The notes under the pieces were generated by a model. The model was not told where the DNA came from. It saw nothing but the letters and a program-made list of their open reading frames with translations, and did no database searches. Shown in pieces: positions 53,948 through 62,825 of a stretch of 64,000 nt of DNA. Both the position numbers and the translations under genes were made by a program. Source of the DNA: Psychrobacillus sp042944905. GTDB lineage: Bacteria > Bacillota > Bacilli > Bacillales_A > Planococcaceae. The stretch covers positions 434,001 to 498,000 of the forward strand of contig NZ_CP168496.1 in NCBI RefSeq assembly GCF_042944905.1, in the 5' to 3' direction. Positions within the stretch are counted from its first letter, which is position 1. Each line of letters starts with the position of its first letter.

Positions 53948-56092
53948 TTAAGCTTTAAACTCTAACTTTAATTTACCTTCTACAAATGAAAGACTGGCAT
54001 TAAATGTTTGACCGTTTTCTGCAACGAATCCTTTTATCTCATTTGTTTTTCCTTTTGTGCAAAGAAGTTTAATCTGACTTGGTGTAATCTTCTTCTTTAA
54101 AAAGAAGCCATTAAATGTTTGTGTGCATCCATTTTTGTAGTTAGTGCATCCATAAAAACTTTTTCTAGCAACGATAAAACCTTCCTTACATTTTGGGCAT
54201 GGAGCAATTGGTTCTTGTTTATATGAAGAATACTTGGAGCCCGACGCTTTAGGTGTAAGTTTTATATCAATATTTTTAGACTTTAATTGAATAGGAACTT
54301 CTTGTAACAAGCTATGAATAAATTTCGCAATGCTTCCCAAAAAACGCTCCTGTGAGCCTTCACCATTGCCTATTTTCCGTAAATACGTTTCCCATTTTGC
54401 TGTCATGGATGGGCTTGCAAGAAGATTTCCTTCAATTGCTTGGCAAAGAACACGTCCTTTATCCGTAATAGACACAATATTTTTTATTACGTCAATATAT
54501 CCATGTCGCTTAATCGTTTCGATAATTCCACTGCGCGTTGCTTCTGTTCCAAGACCTTCTACTTCTTTTAAAATGTCAGTTTCACTTTTATCCTCCACAA
54601 GTTTTCCACAAGTTTTCATCATGGCAATGAGTTGACCTTCTGTATAAGGTTTTGGAGGTAATGTTTTTCCTTCTTTTATAGCAATATTGCTTTTCACGGT
54701 TTCCTTCTCATCTAGAGGAGGCAATGGGGGTTCCTCTTTCTCGTTTTCTTTAGCGGAACGAACGAATAATACTTTCCAACCTTTGTCACGCTCGGTTTTT
54801 CCGGTGGTGAAGAAAGGTAATCCATTTACATCCGTTGTCACTTTCGTTTCTGTATATAAATAATCGGTATGAAACATCGCAAGTGTTGTGCGGACAATTT
54901 CTTCATATAAATTTTTTTCAATAGGAGACAATTTAGCAAGTACTGCTTGTGACGGAATTTTTTTCGTCGGAATTATGGCATAATGTTCTTGCACTTTTGT
55001 ACTGTCAACATAACGTTTTTTTGGAGCGAGTGAACAAATAGGAAACGACTGTCCGATAAGCTGCTGATAATCCGTCACTTGTGCAGCAAGATAGCTAAAC
55101 TCACTTGGTGTAATATATCGTGAATCCGTACGAGGGTACGTAACAAGCTTTTTTTCATAAAGAACTTGCATTGTCTTCAATACATTCGCTGGGCTCGTTT
55201 TCCATAATCGATTGGCTGTAGCTTGCAGAGTAGATAAGGAATGTAGCTGTGGTGGAGGCATCCGTTTATCGAGCTTCTCAACAGAAGTAATAAAGCCTGG
55301 TGAATTTGGTTGAATACCATGTTTTGCAAGAAGCGCTTGAATGATTTCTCTTTTCGGTTCTTTCGCTTTTGCTTTTCCTTTATAAGTTCCTTGTCCTGCT
55401 GTAAATGTTGCTTCAATCTCAAAGAACGGCTCCGAAACAAAGTTTTCTAACTCCATTTGCCGTTGATAAATCAAGTAAATAGTTGGAGATTGAACACGCC
55501 CAATTGGAAAGACTTCTTTAATACCCTGTGATTGCAATAAAAGAGAATATAGTCGAGAACCATTCATTCCAACTAACCAATCACTAATTTGACGTGCTTT
55601 TGCTTCCTCATATAAAAGTAAGTCTTTACGATTATCTTGTAAATGTGCAAATCCTTTTCGAATTTCTTCTACTTCGAGAGAATTAATCCATAACCGTTTA
55701 ATCGCTTGTCCTCTTGCCCCGGTTTGATAGTATATACTATAGAAGATATTTGACCCTTCACGGTCCACGTCACATGCGTTGATGACTGTATCCGTCGCTT
55801 TCATCAATTTTTTCACAATCGTGAACTGCTTGAACTTTCCCTTCGCTACCTGGAATTCATATCGATCTGGCAAAATTGGCAAACTGTTTAGTGACCATTT
55901 GTCCCATTTCGGATCATATGCTTTTGGTTCCTTCAATTCAACTAAGTGACCAATACCCCAAGTTATATAGGCTCCTTCTGGGAAAATGGGACAAGAGTTG
56001 ATCTCCAAATAACCTTCATGTCGTTTGACCGAAAAAGCATCGGCATAAGCTTTTGCTTGACTAGGTTTTTCAGCTAGGATAACTGGTTTCAT
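53948..56092 (-). CDS. topB: DNA topoisomerase III
   Basis: Type IA topoisomerase that relaxes and decatenates DNA by single-strand passage. 714 residues from ATG 56092 behind AAAGAGGTG; the frame runs to 56164 without a ribosome site there. Toprim domain at the N-terminus (VILAEKPSQAKAYADAF, NACDVDREGSNI), active-site tyrosine in KLVTYPRTDSRYI, and a C-terminal zinc-ribbon-like segment CPKCKEGFIVARKSFYGC followed by NYKNGC. Length and motifs agree with Bacillus TopB. Confidence 0.95.
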   Translation of the reverse strand: MKPVILAEKPSQAKAYADAFSVKRHEGYLEINSCPIFPEGAYITWGIGHLVELKEPKAYDPKWDKWSLNSLPILPDRYEFQVAKGKFKQFTIVKKLMKATDTVINACDVDREGSNIFYSIYYQTGARGQAIKRLWINSLEVEEIRKGFAHLQDNRKDLLLYEEAKARQISDWLVGMNGSRLYSLLLQSQGIKEVFPIGRVQSPTIYLIYQRQMELENFVSEPFFEIEATFTAGQGTYKGKAKAKEPKREIIQALLAKHGIQPNSPGFITSVEKLDKRMPPPQLHSLSTLQATANRLWKTSPANVLKTMQVLYEKKLVTYPRTDSRYITPSEFSYLAAQVTDYQQLIGQSFPICSLAPKKRYVDSTKVQEHYAIIPTKKIPSQAVLAKLSPIEKNLYEEIVRTTLAMFHTDYLYTETKVTTDVNGLPFFTTGKTERDKGWKVLFVRSAKENEKEEPPLPPLDEKETVKSNIAIKEGKTLPPKPYTEGQLIAMMKTCGKLVEDKSETDILKEVEGLGTEATRSGIIETIKRHGYIDVIKNIVSITDKGRVLCQAIEGNLLASPSMTAKWETYLRKIGNGEGSQERFLGSIAKFIHSLLQEVPIQLKSKNIDIKLTPKASGSKYSSYKQEPIAPCPKCKEGFIVARKSFYGCTNYKNGCTQTFNGFFLKKKITPSQIKLLCTKGKTNEIKGFVAENGQTFNASLSFVEGKLKLEFKA

Positions 56093-56384
56093 AACAAACA
56101 CCTCTTTCGTACGTTCAAAAACATTTGTTCTTATTATCATGCAACAAATTTTGTGAGATTTCAAATGAAAGACAAATGTTTTCTAGAAGCCTTTCAATTT
56201 TAGGCTAGAAGTCCTTTACAAAAAAATTCATAAAAGTACCAACTCGCACTATTTCTTTGAATTTAAAAAGCTTATAAATTGTTTATAAATGCTTCAGATG
56301 GAGTTTATATCCCTTTGTTATATTTATAAAGAACGAGGGGGTGAAGTGATGAAGTGATGAAGTCTGTTATCATAAAACAGAAAT

Positions 56385-56416
56385 AAAAACCCCATTCGCC
56401 CAAAAAAGGGGAATGG
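56385..56416 (-). terminator. Terminator of the small YflT gene
   Basis: CCCCATTC pairs with GAATGGGG; on the - strand TTTTTATTTC follows. Confidence 0.8.
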
Positions 56417-56434
56417 GATGTACATATTAATGAA

Positions 56435-56755
56435 TTAATGATGAGCGACAATAATTAATTTGCCCTTATCTAGTTCTTTTTCAGCTTCAGCTGCTTCTTC
56501 TTTTGTTAAACCAGCTGCTTCCATTTTGCTTCGTAGTTCATCACCACGAGAAGTAAACATATTTTTCATGGATTCAAGGAAGCCTTGTTCTTTCATGCCA
56601 ACATCTTTCGTGTCTAGAGCGTCGTTAATATCGTCGGATCTTTCTTTGAAATGGGCGAAAATATGAATGTTATCTCGTGAATATCCCTGTGTCTCAAGTT
56701 TCTCGATTTCTTGTTTTGCTTGCACGGCATTTTCTACAGTTAATTTGAGTGTCAT
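56435..56755 (-). CDS. YflT-domain general stress protein (short)
   Basis: 106 residues: MTLKLTVENAVQAKQEIEKL, FLESMKNMFTSRGDELRSKM, then the C-terminal KELDKGKLIIVAHH. Same domain as residues 1-115 of the protein at 46161 but without the acidic tail. ATG 56755 follows GGAGGAATTTTA; the longer frame is not a credible gene. A near-perfect SigB promoter lies 40-70 bases upstream. Probably a SigB-regulated general stress protein; molecular function unknown. Confidence 0.88.
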   Translation of the reverse strand: MTLKLTVENAVQAKQEIEKLETQGYSRDNIHIFAHFKERSDDINDALDTKDVGMKEQGFLESMKNMFTSRGDELRSKMEAAGLTKEEAAEAEKELDKGKLIIVAHH

Positions 56756-56796
56756 TAAAATTCCTCCATCTTTTTGTTTTTGTGTTCTAACTATCT

Positions 56797-56822
56797 TTAC
56801 CCTGCCTGAAGAATATTTAAAC
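56797..56822 (-). promoter_or_regulatory. SigB promoter of the short YflT gene
   Basis: On the - strand GTTTAA (56822-56817), 14 bases, GGGTAA (56802-56797), matching the SigB consensus at almost every position. Confidence 0.8.
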
Positions 56823-56893
56823 AAAATAATGATAGAAGAAGCCAAATGTGTGAAAGAATAGAATGATTTTGATATGCTTAAAAGAAAAAGAGA

Positions 56894-57409
56894 ATGGATG
56901 TTGCATATATGGAAAACAAAATAGAGCAAATAGAGATGTTTAAAGCAGCGATGGGGAATTATCCAACAGGTGTTACAGTTGTAACGGCTTTCAATCAAGA
57001 AGGGAAACCAATGGGAATGACGGTTAATTCCTTTGCATCGGTTTCACTAGAACCACTGCTCATCTTATGGTCTATTGATAAAAGAGTATATTCTTATGAT
57101 GACTTTTTAAAAGTAGATAAATTTACAGTAAATATTTTAGCTGCTGATCAAGGGGATTTATGTACGTTATTTTCAAGTAAAGTAGAGGACCGCTTTAGCC
57201 AATGTGACTGGAAGAAGTCAGAACTGAATTTGCCAGTGCTCTCTGATTCGCTTGCAGTTTTACAATGTAAAGTTTTCAAACAAATTGAAGCTGGGGATCA
57301 TACCGTTTTAATTGGGGAAGTTTTAGATATTCAAAATGAAAGTAAAGAGCCTCTGTTATACCATAGAAGAACTATTGGTGCCATCCCTGAAGAATTTTAT
57401 AATAGATAA
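56894..57409 (+). CDS. Flavin reductase-like FMN-binding protein
   Basis: 171 residues of the flavin_reduct family: FKAAMGNYPTGVTVVTAFNQ, GMTVNSFASVSLEPLLILWS, FTVNILAADQ and GDHTVLIGEVLDI are standard. Such proteins reduce FMN with NAD(P)H for two-component monooxygenases or bind FMN themselves. Start ATG 56894 has AAAGAG close upstream; ATG 56909 (MENKIEQ) is an alternative. No partner monooxygenase is adjacent. The divergent gene is the SigB-controlled YflT protein. Confidence 0.88.
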   Translation: MDVAYMENKIEQIEMFKAAMGNYPTGVTVVTAFNQEGKPMGMTVNSFASVSLEPLLILWSIDKRVYSYDDFLKVDKFTVNILAADQGDLCTLFSSKVEDRFSQCDWKKSELNLPVLSDSLAVLQCKVFKQIEAGDHTVLIGEVLDIQNESKEPLLYHRRTIGAIPEEFYNR

Positions 57410-57417
57410 CAAGTATC

Positions 57418-57450
57418 AAAAAAGGATATCCACATGCGATATCCTTTTTG
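57418..57450. terminator. Terminator between flavin reductase and Gly/Tyr-rich gene
   Basis: AAAAGGATATC pairs with GATATCCTTTT, followed by TTGC; usable on both strands. Confidence 0.8.
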
Positions 57451-57473
57451 CATTTAAATTATTGAAAATCAAC

Positions 57474-57701
57474 TTATCGAGGCATTGGGTATCCATGATA
57501 TCCAGGATATCCAGGATATCCTTGATGCCAGTGATGACCGTGATGCCAAGGATATCCATAGTGTCCATAAGTCATATTTTGGATTGGGTACCCATGATAA
57601 CCCTGTTGATGATATGGTTGTTGATACATAGGATATCCTTGTTGTCCGTAAGGCATCGGATAACCTTGTTGCATAAGTCCTCCTTGAAATGGTTGAACCA
57701 T
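57474..57701 (-). CDS. Gly/Tyr/Pro/His-rich small protein, coat-like
   Basis: 75 residues of low-complexity repeats: QQGYPMPYGQQGYPMYQQ, then YHQQGYHGYPIQN and HQGYPGYPGYHGYP. The GYP triplet recurs about eight times. ATG 57701 follows AAAGGAG with nine bases spacing, which supports translation. Composition resembles spore-coat or adhesive structural proteins of Bacillales. A SigK -10-like CATATGCTA lies about 30 bases upstream (57740-57732) without a clear -35. Function inferred from composition only. Confidence 0.65.
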   Translation of the reverse strand: MVQPFQGGLMQQGYPMPYGQQGYPMYQQPYHQQGYHGYPIQNMTYGHYGYPWHHGHHWHQGYPGYPGYHGYPMPR

Positions 57702-57894
57702 TCTTCTTCACTCCTTTTTTATCATTCCAAGTAGCATATGTAAGAGAGGGGAAATGGACCGGGATATAAAAAAATGAGAAATTCCTCATTAAACCTTCAT
57801 TAATTTCTTAAAAAAGCTTCGGTAACTTTTCATAAGCACCTGTCAGAATAGAGATTGTAAGAAAGCTTCACAATAATTTTTAGGAGGAATACAG

Positions 57895-58551
57895 ATGAAA
57901 AAGAAAATGATTATCCCTGCATTAGCAGCAACACTTATTGGAGGAGCAGTTGCAGGTAATAGCTTATTCTCTACCGCTTTTGCGAGTGGCAAAGCACCAG
58001 TAACGAACCAAGTGGAAGATCAAAAAGACGATGACAATATTGCTGAACTTCAAGCGAAGGCAAAATTGACTTTAGATGAAGCGCAAGTAATTGCACTAAA
58101 CAAAGTGGCGGGGACTGTAAAAGACTCTGAGTTAGAAGATGAAGACGGCGTGGTAGTTTACAGCTTTGAAATTAAAACAACTGCTGGTGACGTAAATGAT
58201 GTAAAAGTTAATGCAGAAAATGGAGAAATTGTTAAAGTCGAAAATGATGCAAAAGACGAAGAAAATGGTACTGAAGAAGGAAGTGATGGTGAAGAAAATG
58301 ACGATAACATCGCAGATCTTCAAGCAAAAGCAAAACTGACTTCAGATGAAGCACAAGTAATTGCATTAAAAGAAGTACCTGGAACTGTTAATAAATCTGA
58401 ACTAGAAGATGAAGATGGCGTAGTGGTTTACGGATTTGAAGTAAAAACTGCTTCTGGTGATGTGAAAGACGTGAAAGTGGATGCTGTTTCAGGAAAAATT
58501 GTAAAAGTCGAAGCGGATAATGAAGACGAAGGTCAAGAAGATAACGAATAA
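57895..58551 (+). CDS. Secreted protein with two tandem PepSY domains
   Basis: 218 residues. Signal peptide with likely cleavage after AFA (residue 30). Two near-identical PepSY domains of about 75 residues (about 43-118 and 139-212), each with LQAKAKLT.DEAQVIAL, SELEDEDGVVVY and GEIVKVE-like endings, joined by an acidic linker. PepSY domains inhibit or chaperone secreted peptidases or sense at the envelope. The high similarity of the two halves points to a recent internal duplication. ATG follows TAGGAGG. Confidence 0.88.
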   Translation: MKKKMIIPALAATLIGGAVAGNSLFSTAFASGKAPVTNQVEDQKDDDNIAELQAKAKLTLDEAQVIALNKVAGTVKDSELEDEDGVVVYSFEIKTTAGDVNDVKVNAENGEIVKVENDAKDEENGTEEGSDGEENDDNIADLQAKAKLTSDEAQVIALKEVPGTVNKSELEDEDGVVVYGFEVKTASGDVKDVKVDAVSGKIVKVEADNEDEGQEDNE

Positions 58552-58562
58552 TCTTATTTATT

Positions 58563-58602
58563 TAGGAAAGGGTGGGGGTGGACCCATCCTTTCCTTTTCT
58601 TC
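58563..58602 (+). terminator. Terminator of the PepSY gene
   Basis: AGGAAAGGGTGGG pairs with CCCATCCTTTCCT, followed by TTTCTT. Confidence 0.85.
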
Positions 58603-58631
58603 TTTAAATACTAATTAGAAGGAGGTACAAC

Positions 58632-59399
58632 ATGATTCAAACGAAGGATTTAACAATGGAATACCCGAATGGGTTCACCGCGGTTAATCAATTAAGTTTA
58701 CATGTAAAAGAAGGAGATATTTATGGTTTTTTAGGACCAAATGGTGCTGGTAAAACAACAACTATTCGTATGTTAGATGGTCTATTAAAGCCAACAACCG
58801 GGGAAGTTCTAATTCAAGGGAAAAGTGTTATTCGGAATGAACGGGAAATTAGAAAAATGATAGGTGTATTACCGGAGTCACATGGCTACTATAACTGGAT
58901 GACAGGAGCAGAATACTTACTATTCTTCGCACAACTGTATGGAGTGGATAAAAGTAAACAAAAAGAACGAGTAGAAACAGTACTTCATCAAGTTGGTATG
59001 ACAAGTAAGGCAACTATTCCTATTGGACAATATTCTCGAGGGATGAGGCAACGAATCGGTATTGCAAAGACCATTATTCATGAACCCGTTCTTATATTTT
59101 TAGACGAACCTACACTTGGTTTAGATCCTCAAGGACAAAGAGATATTCAAATGATTTTACATGATTTAAACAAAAAACATGGAGTTACGATATTCATCAC
59201 TTCTCATTTGCTCAAAGAAATCTCCGAAATATGTAATCGTGTGGCTATTGTAAAAGAAGGGAATCTAATAGAAGAAGATTATTTAGATTCACTTTTGAAC
59301 AAATATGGACCATTGAAAGCAGACACTACGGAACCAATTACTTTGGAAGAGGTATTCTTTTACCTTACAGAACAGGAAGATAAGGAGATGCATCTATGA
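58632..59399 (+). CDS. ABC transporter ATP-binding protein
   Basis: 255 residues, NatA/CcmA-like drug or sodium efflux type. Walker A GPNGAGKTTTIRML, signature YSRGMRQRIGIAKT, Walker B LIFLDEPTLGLDPQG, H-loop ITSHLL. ATG follows AAGGAGG. Overlaps the permease gene by ATGA. First of a three-gene operon. Confidence 0.92.
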   Translation: MIQTKDLTMEYPNGFTAVNQLSLHVKEGDIYGFLGPNGAGKTTTIRMLDGLLKPTTGEVLIQGKSVIRNEREIRKMIGVLPESHGYYNWMTGAEYLLFFAQLYGVDKSKQKERVETVLHQVGMTSKATIPIGQYSRGMRQRIGIAKTIIHEPVLIFLDEPTLGLDPQGQRDIQMILHDLNKKHGVTIFITSHLLKEISEICNRVAIVKEGNLIEEDYLDSLLNKYGPLKADTTEPITLEEVFFYLTEQEDKEMHL

Positions 59400-60154
59400 T
59401 AACGGCGCTTATCCGAAAAGAAATAAAAGAGAATGTTTTTTCTAAAAAAAGCTTATGGATATATTTCGCTGTGACTATTTTGTTTAGTGGTCTTGCATTA
59501 AGTTTTGTCTCTGTGAAAGAACTAAGTTTACTTGCTCAAGTAGAAGTAAATATGACTTTCATGAAAGTAGTTTTAGGTATTAGTATTTTAGTAACAATCA
59601 TTATTGGATCGAATATGTATGCAGGTGAAAGAGAAAGAGAGACGCTTGAAAGTCTTTTATTATCCCCATTGTCTAAAGCGCAAATTACTTTTGGAAAATT
59701 AGTAGGTTTGCTCTTATTTTGGTTCATTATTTCTTTACTATCTCTTCCATACTTTTACGCACTAGCTATGGGTACAGATATATTCTTGAAAGCAATTATC
59801 TTTCTCTATTTTATTTGTTTTCCATTAGTCATTGGATTTTCAGCATTATCTCTAGGCTTTTCTGCAATTCTTTCATCTACTAAGAGTTCTACACTTTTAG
59901 CGTTTGTCTTGTTTTTAGTTACGGCAATTCCAATGTTCTTATCAACAACGATGAAAAAAAGTGGATTTGCGCATATCGTTGACACAATTAGTCCATTATC
60001 ACGATCCATGCTTACGTTAAAGGATTACTTTGTAAATCGCCTCGGCTTCATGGTATTGATGGTAGATTTACTACCGGTACTCATCTTCTTAGTAATAAGT
60101 ATTGCAGTATTGTTATTTGGAAATAATAAAATCACGCTTAAAGGAGAAGAATAG
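59396..60154 (+). CDS. ABC-2 type transporter permease
   Basis: 252 residues with six membrane helices; MITALIRKEIKENVFSKKSL and the YAGERERETLESLLLSPLSK segment are typical of ABC-2 permeases of the NatB group. Partner of the ATPase upstream; together likely an exporter of unknown substrate. The next gene starts one base after its stop. Confidence 0.88.
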   Translation: MITALIRKEIKENVFSKKSLWIYFAVTILFSGLALSFVSVKELSLLAQVEVNMTFMKVVLGISILVTIIIGSNMYAGERERETLESLLLSPLSKAQITFGKLVGLLLFWFIISLLSLPYFYALAMGTDIFLKAIIFLYFICFPLVIGFSALSLGFSAILSSTKSSTLLAFVLFLVTAIPMFLSTTMKKSGFAHIVDTISPLSRSMLTLKDYFVNRLGFMVLMVDLLPVLIFLVISIAVLLFGNNKITLKGEE

Positions 60155-60155
60155 A

Positions 60156-60680
60156 ATGAAAAAAATATGCATTTCTTTCGCCTTCTTCCTCTCTTTTATA
60201 GTAATGCAAACGAGCGGAATCGTATCTGCTTCAGATACAATAGATATTAAAATACTGTCACCCGATGCAGTGGAAAACTATCCAGGTCTTGAAACGAACG
60301 TAGAAGTCGAAATTACCAATCTTTCGAACACAGAACTGAAGAATGCGATGGCTTATATTACAATGGCCGATATTGGGAAACATATGACAGTAAATTTAGA
60401 GGACTACGGTGCAGATGTACCCGTATTACTTGATACTTTAAAGCCACAGCAATCTGTGAAGGTTGAATTACCAATTCGTTTTGTGTATACAAGTAAATAT
60501 AAGTTGTATGTAACGGTAAGTAGTGACGATGACTTACAAATACATTCTAGTGAGTCAATACCCGTTCATATTTTAGGGAATACGAAAATTGATCCACTTA
60601 TTGTGCAAATTGTATCCATTGTAATGCCAGTAATATTACTGCTTTTATTATTTTTCGTAAGAACAAGAAAAAAACAATAA
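60156..60680 (+). CDS. Membrane-anchored accessory protein of the ABC exporter
   Basis: 174 residues from ATG 60156 behind AAAGGAGAAG; the longer frame inside the permease gene is unlikely. Signal peptide (1-25), an extracellular beta-sandwich-like region with NYPGLETNVEVEITNLSNTE and LKPQQSVKVELPIRF that resembles NEW3/CARDB-type domains, and a C-terminal membrane helix (about 148-168) ending RTRKKQ. Third gene of the exporter operon; probably assists or scaffolds the transporter outside the membrane (inference). Confidence 0.75.
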   Translation: MKKICISFAFFLSFIVMQTSGIVSASDTIDIKILSPDAVENYPGLETNVEVEITNLSNTELKNAMAYITMADIGKHMTVNLEDYGADVPVLLDTLKPQQSVKVELPIRFVYTSKYKLYVTVSSDDDLQIHSSESIPVHILGNTKIDPLIVQIVSIVMPVILLLLLFFVRTRKKQ

Positions 60681-60746
60681 AGAAATTTGTCTGTCCTACC
60701 ATTGTTCGATAACATGTAGATAACCTTATTCGTGGGAGGGTTCATA

Positions 60747-61418
60747 TTGAAAAAAGTATTAATCATTGAAGATGAAGAAAGTATTACAGAGTTCCTGGAG
60801 CTAGAACTTAAACACGAAGGTTTTGATGTAACGGTTATCCATGATGGTAGAGATGGATTAGAAGCTGCATTAATTCATCATTTTGACCTGATTCTATTAG
60901 ATTTAATGCTTCCTCACTTAAATGGAATAGAAGTTTGTAGAAGAATTCGTATGGTGAAAGAAACACCGATTATCATGCTCACTGCAAGAGATAGTGTAAT
61001 GGACCGTGTCATGGGATTAGATGTTGGAGCAGACGATTATATGTCAAAGCCTTTTTCGATTGAAGAATTATTAGCAAGGATGCGAGTAATTTTTCGCCGA
61101 AATGAACGACATGAGGAAGATGTTGTGAAATATTTGAAGTTCAAGGAAATTGAAGTCGATACTATTTCACGAACAGTTATGAAAGGTAATGAAGAGATTC
61201 CTTTGACAAAGAGAGAATATGAGCTTCTTTTAATGTTTTTACAAAATGTAAATCGTGTCCTTCCTCGTGAACTCATTCTAGAGAAAATTTGGGGATATGA
61301 AACAGAGGTAGAAACGAATGTAGTAGATGTGTATGTAAGATATTTACGAAACAAAATTAATATACACGATGACAACTATATTCACTCTGTCCGTGGAGTA
61401 GGGTATGTGATGAAATGA
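60747..61418 (+). CDS. OmpR-family response regulator, ArlR/YkoG-like
   Basis: 223 residues from TTG 60747, six bases behind GGGAGGG; the GTG at 60732 lies before that site. Receiver with IIEDEE (7-11) and Asp52 in LILLDLMLPHLNG, Lys in YMSKP; C-terminal winged helix with PLTKREYELLLMFLQN and TNVVDVYVRYLRNKIN. Close in pattern to Staphylococcus ArlR. Its stop overlaps the kinase start (ATGA). Confidence 0.9.
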   Translation: MKKVLIIEDEESITEFLELELKHEGFDVTVIHDGRDGLEAALIHHFDLILLDLMLPHLNGIEVCRRIRMVKETPIIMLTARDSVMDRVMGLDVGADDYMSKPFSIEELLARMRVIFRRNERHEEDVVKYLKFKEIEVDTISRTVMKGNEEIPLTKREYELLLMFLQNVNRVLPRELILEKIWGYETEVETNVVDVYVRYLRNKINIHDDNYIHSVRGVGYVMK

Positions 61419-62779
61419 TGAAAAAGTTAAAGTTAAAATGGAAAATTGTTTTGTGGGCAACTGCACTTATGATTGGTTTGTTTATTTCTTATAATATATT
61501 GCAATATCTTGTGATGAATAGTTGGATGATTCATTATGAAGAGCAATCCATTGAAAAAAAGATGGCTATTATGCAAAACTATTATTCCAATCAGAAACTA
61601 TCTAGCCAACTTATTAAGGAAGACGAATCATTTGTTAATTCGATTAATGAGAAATCGGAGACAATTCGCATTTTGGATAAAGATGGGAATAGTATTGTGG
61701 CGGTAAGTGAAGAAGAATTATTGCAAATACCTTCACATTTAGTCCAAAACGAACAGTTTGAGTTGATCAAATTGGGTGATGACCGTCTGCTTATTTACCG
61801 AGAACCGTTAGTTGGTACGAATTTCGTAGGGACAATTGAAATTGTACGAAACATGGAGATTTTCGATGGTCTTTTGAGTCAATTTGGATTTGTAATGTTT
61901 TTGTCAGGTATTGGTGCAGTTTTCTTAAGTTTAATAGGAGCACTTTTTCTTTCCAAACAAATAGTTAGTCCAATTCAGGATATTTCCAAAACACTTGCAA
62001 GAATTAAAAAATTCGGTTTAGAAGAAAGAGTAAATGTTCAACCTACACAAGACGAAATTTCTGAATTAGCGATCCACTTTAATGAGCTGATGGATCAATT
62101 AGAAACTTCTTTCAACCAGCAAAAACAATTTGTGGAAGACGCTTCTCATGAATTAAGAACCCCTTTATCTGTATTGAATGGAAACTTAATGATGTTGAAC
62201 AGGTGGGGAAAAGAAGATGTGGAAGTGTTAAATAAATCATTAGCATCTTCCTTGAAAGAAGTGGATCGCATGGATAAATTGGTGAAAGATTTATTAGAGC
62301 TATCTAGACTCGATTCTGAAAAAACAATAAATACTGAGATTCCTTTGATTAATCCAAAAAAGGTTATTGAAAAAGTTGTAAATGACTTTGAAATTACACA
62401 CCCTGAGTTCGGTTTTTCTTTTCAATTATATGATGACACCCCTCTTGCAATAAGAGCGGGACACTTAGAACAACTGCTTACAATATTAATCGATAATGCG
62501 ATAAAGTACTCAAAGGATGATAAAAGAGTGAATATAGATTATCGTCAGCAGAAATTGAGTGTTCAAGATTTTGGAATCGGAATTTCAGAAGAGAATGTTC
62601 CCAAAGTTACAGATCGATTTTATCGAGTGGAAAAGTCGCGCAATCGGAAAAAAGGTGGATATGGTATTGGGCTCTCTATTGCTCAAAAGTTAATGGATTC
62701 TTATAAAGGTAGTTTAGTGATTGAAAGTCAGTTAGGTCAAGGTACCTCTGTTTCCCTTACATTTCCAAAAGTAAACTGA
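61415..62779 (+). CDS. Sensor histidine kinase, ArlS/YkoH-like
   Basis: 454 residues. TM1 about 12-32, extracellular domain about 33-155, TM2 about 158-180, HAMP about 180-232, HisKA with FNQQKQFVEDASHELRTPLS (His about 245), HATPase with IDNAIKYSKDD, DFGIGI and GGYGIGLSIA. The VEDASHELRTPL region and extracellular layout follow ArlS. Located directly after the ABC exporter operon; whether it regulates that operon or the PepSY gene is a guess from proximity. Confidence 0.9.
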   Translation: MMKKLKLKWKIVLWATALMIGLFISYNILQYLVMNSWMIHYEEQSIEKKMAIMQNYYSNQKLSSQLIKEDESFVNSINEKSETIRILDKDGNSIVAVSEEELLQIPSHLVQNEQFELIKLGDDRLLIYREPLVGTNFVGTIEIVRNMEIFDGLLSQFGFVMFLSGIGAVFLSLIGALFLSKQIVSPIQDISKTLARIKKFGLEERVNVQPTQDEISELAIHFNELMDQLETSFNQQKQFVEDASHELRTPLSVLNGNLMMLNRWGKEDVEVLNKSLASSLKEVDRMDKLVKDLLELSRLDSEKTINTEIPLINPKKVIEKVVNDFEITHPEFGFSFQLYDDTPLAIRAGHLEQLLTILIDNAIKYSKDDKRVNIDYRQQKLSVQDFGIGISEENVPKVTDRFYRVEKSRNRKKGGYGIGLSIAQKLMDSYKGSLVIESQLGQGTSVSLTFPKVN

Positions 62780-62781
62780 AA

Positions 62782-62825
62782 AACGAACTACTAGAAGATT
62801 AAACTTTTAGTAGTTCGTTTTATTT
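62782..62825 (+). terminator. Terminator of the two-component operon
   Basis: AAACGAACTACTA pairs with TAGTAGTTCGTTT, followed by TATTTTATT. Confidence 0.8.

Noticed and set aside
57336..57789. Other long frames over the Gly/Tyr-rich gene
   Set aside because: Low-complexity DNA keeps several frames open; only the - strand frame from 57701 has a ribosome site.
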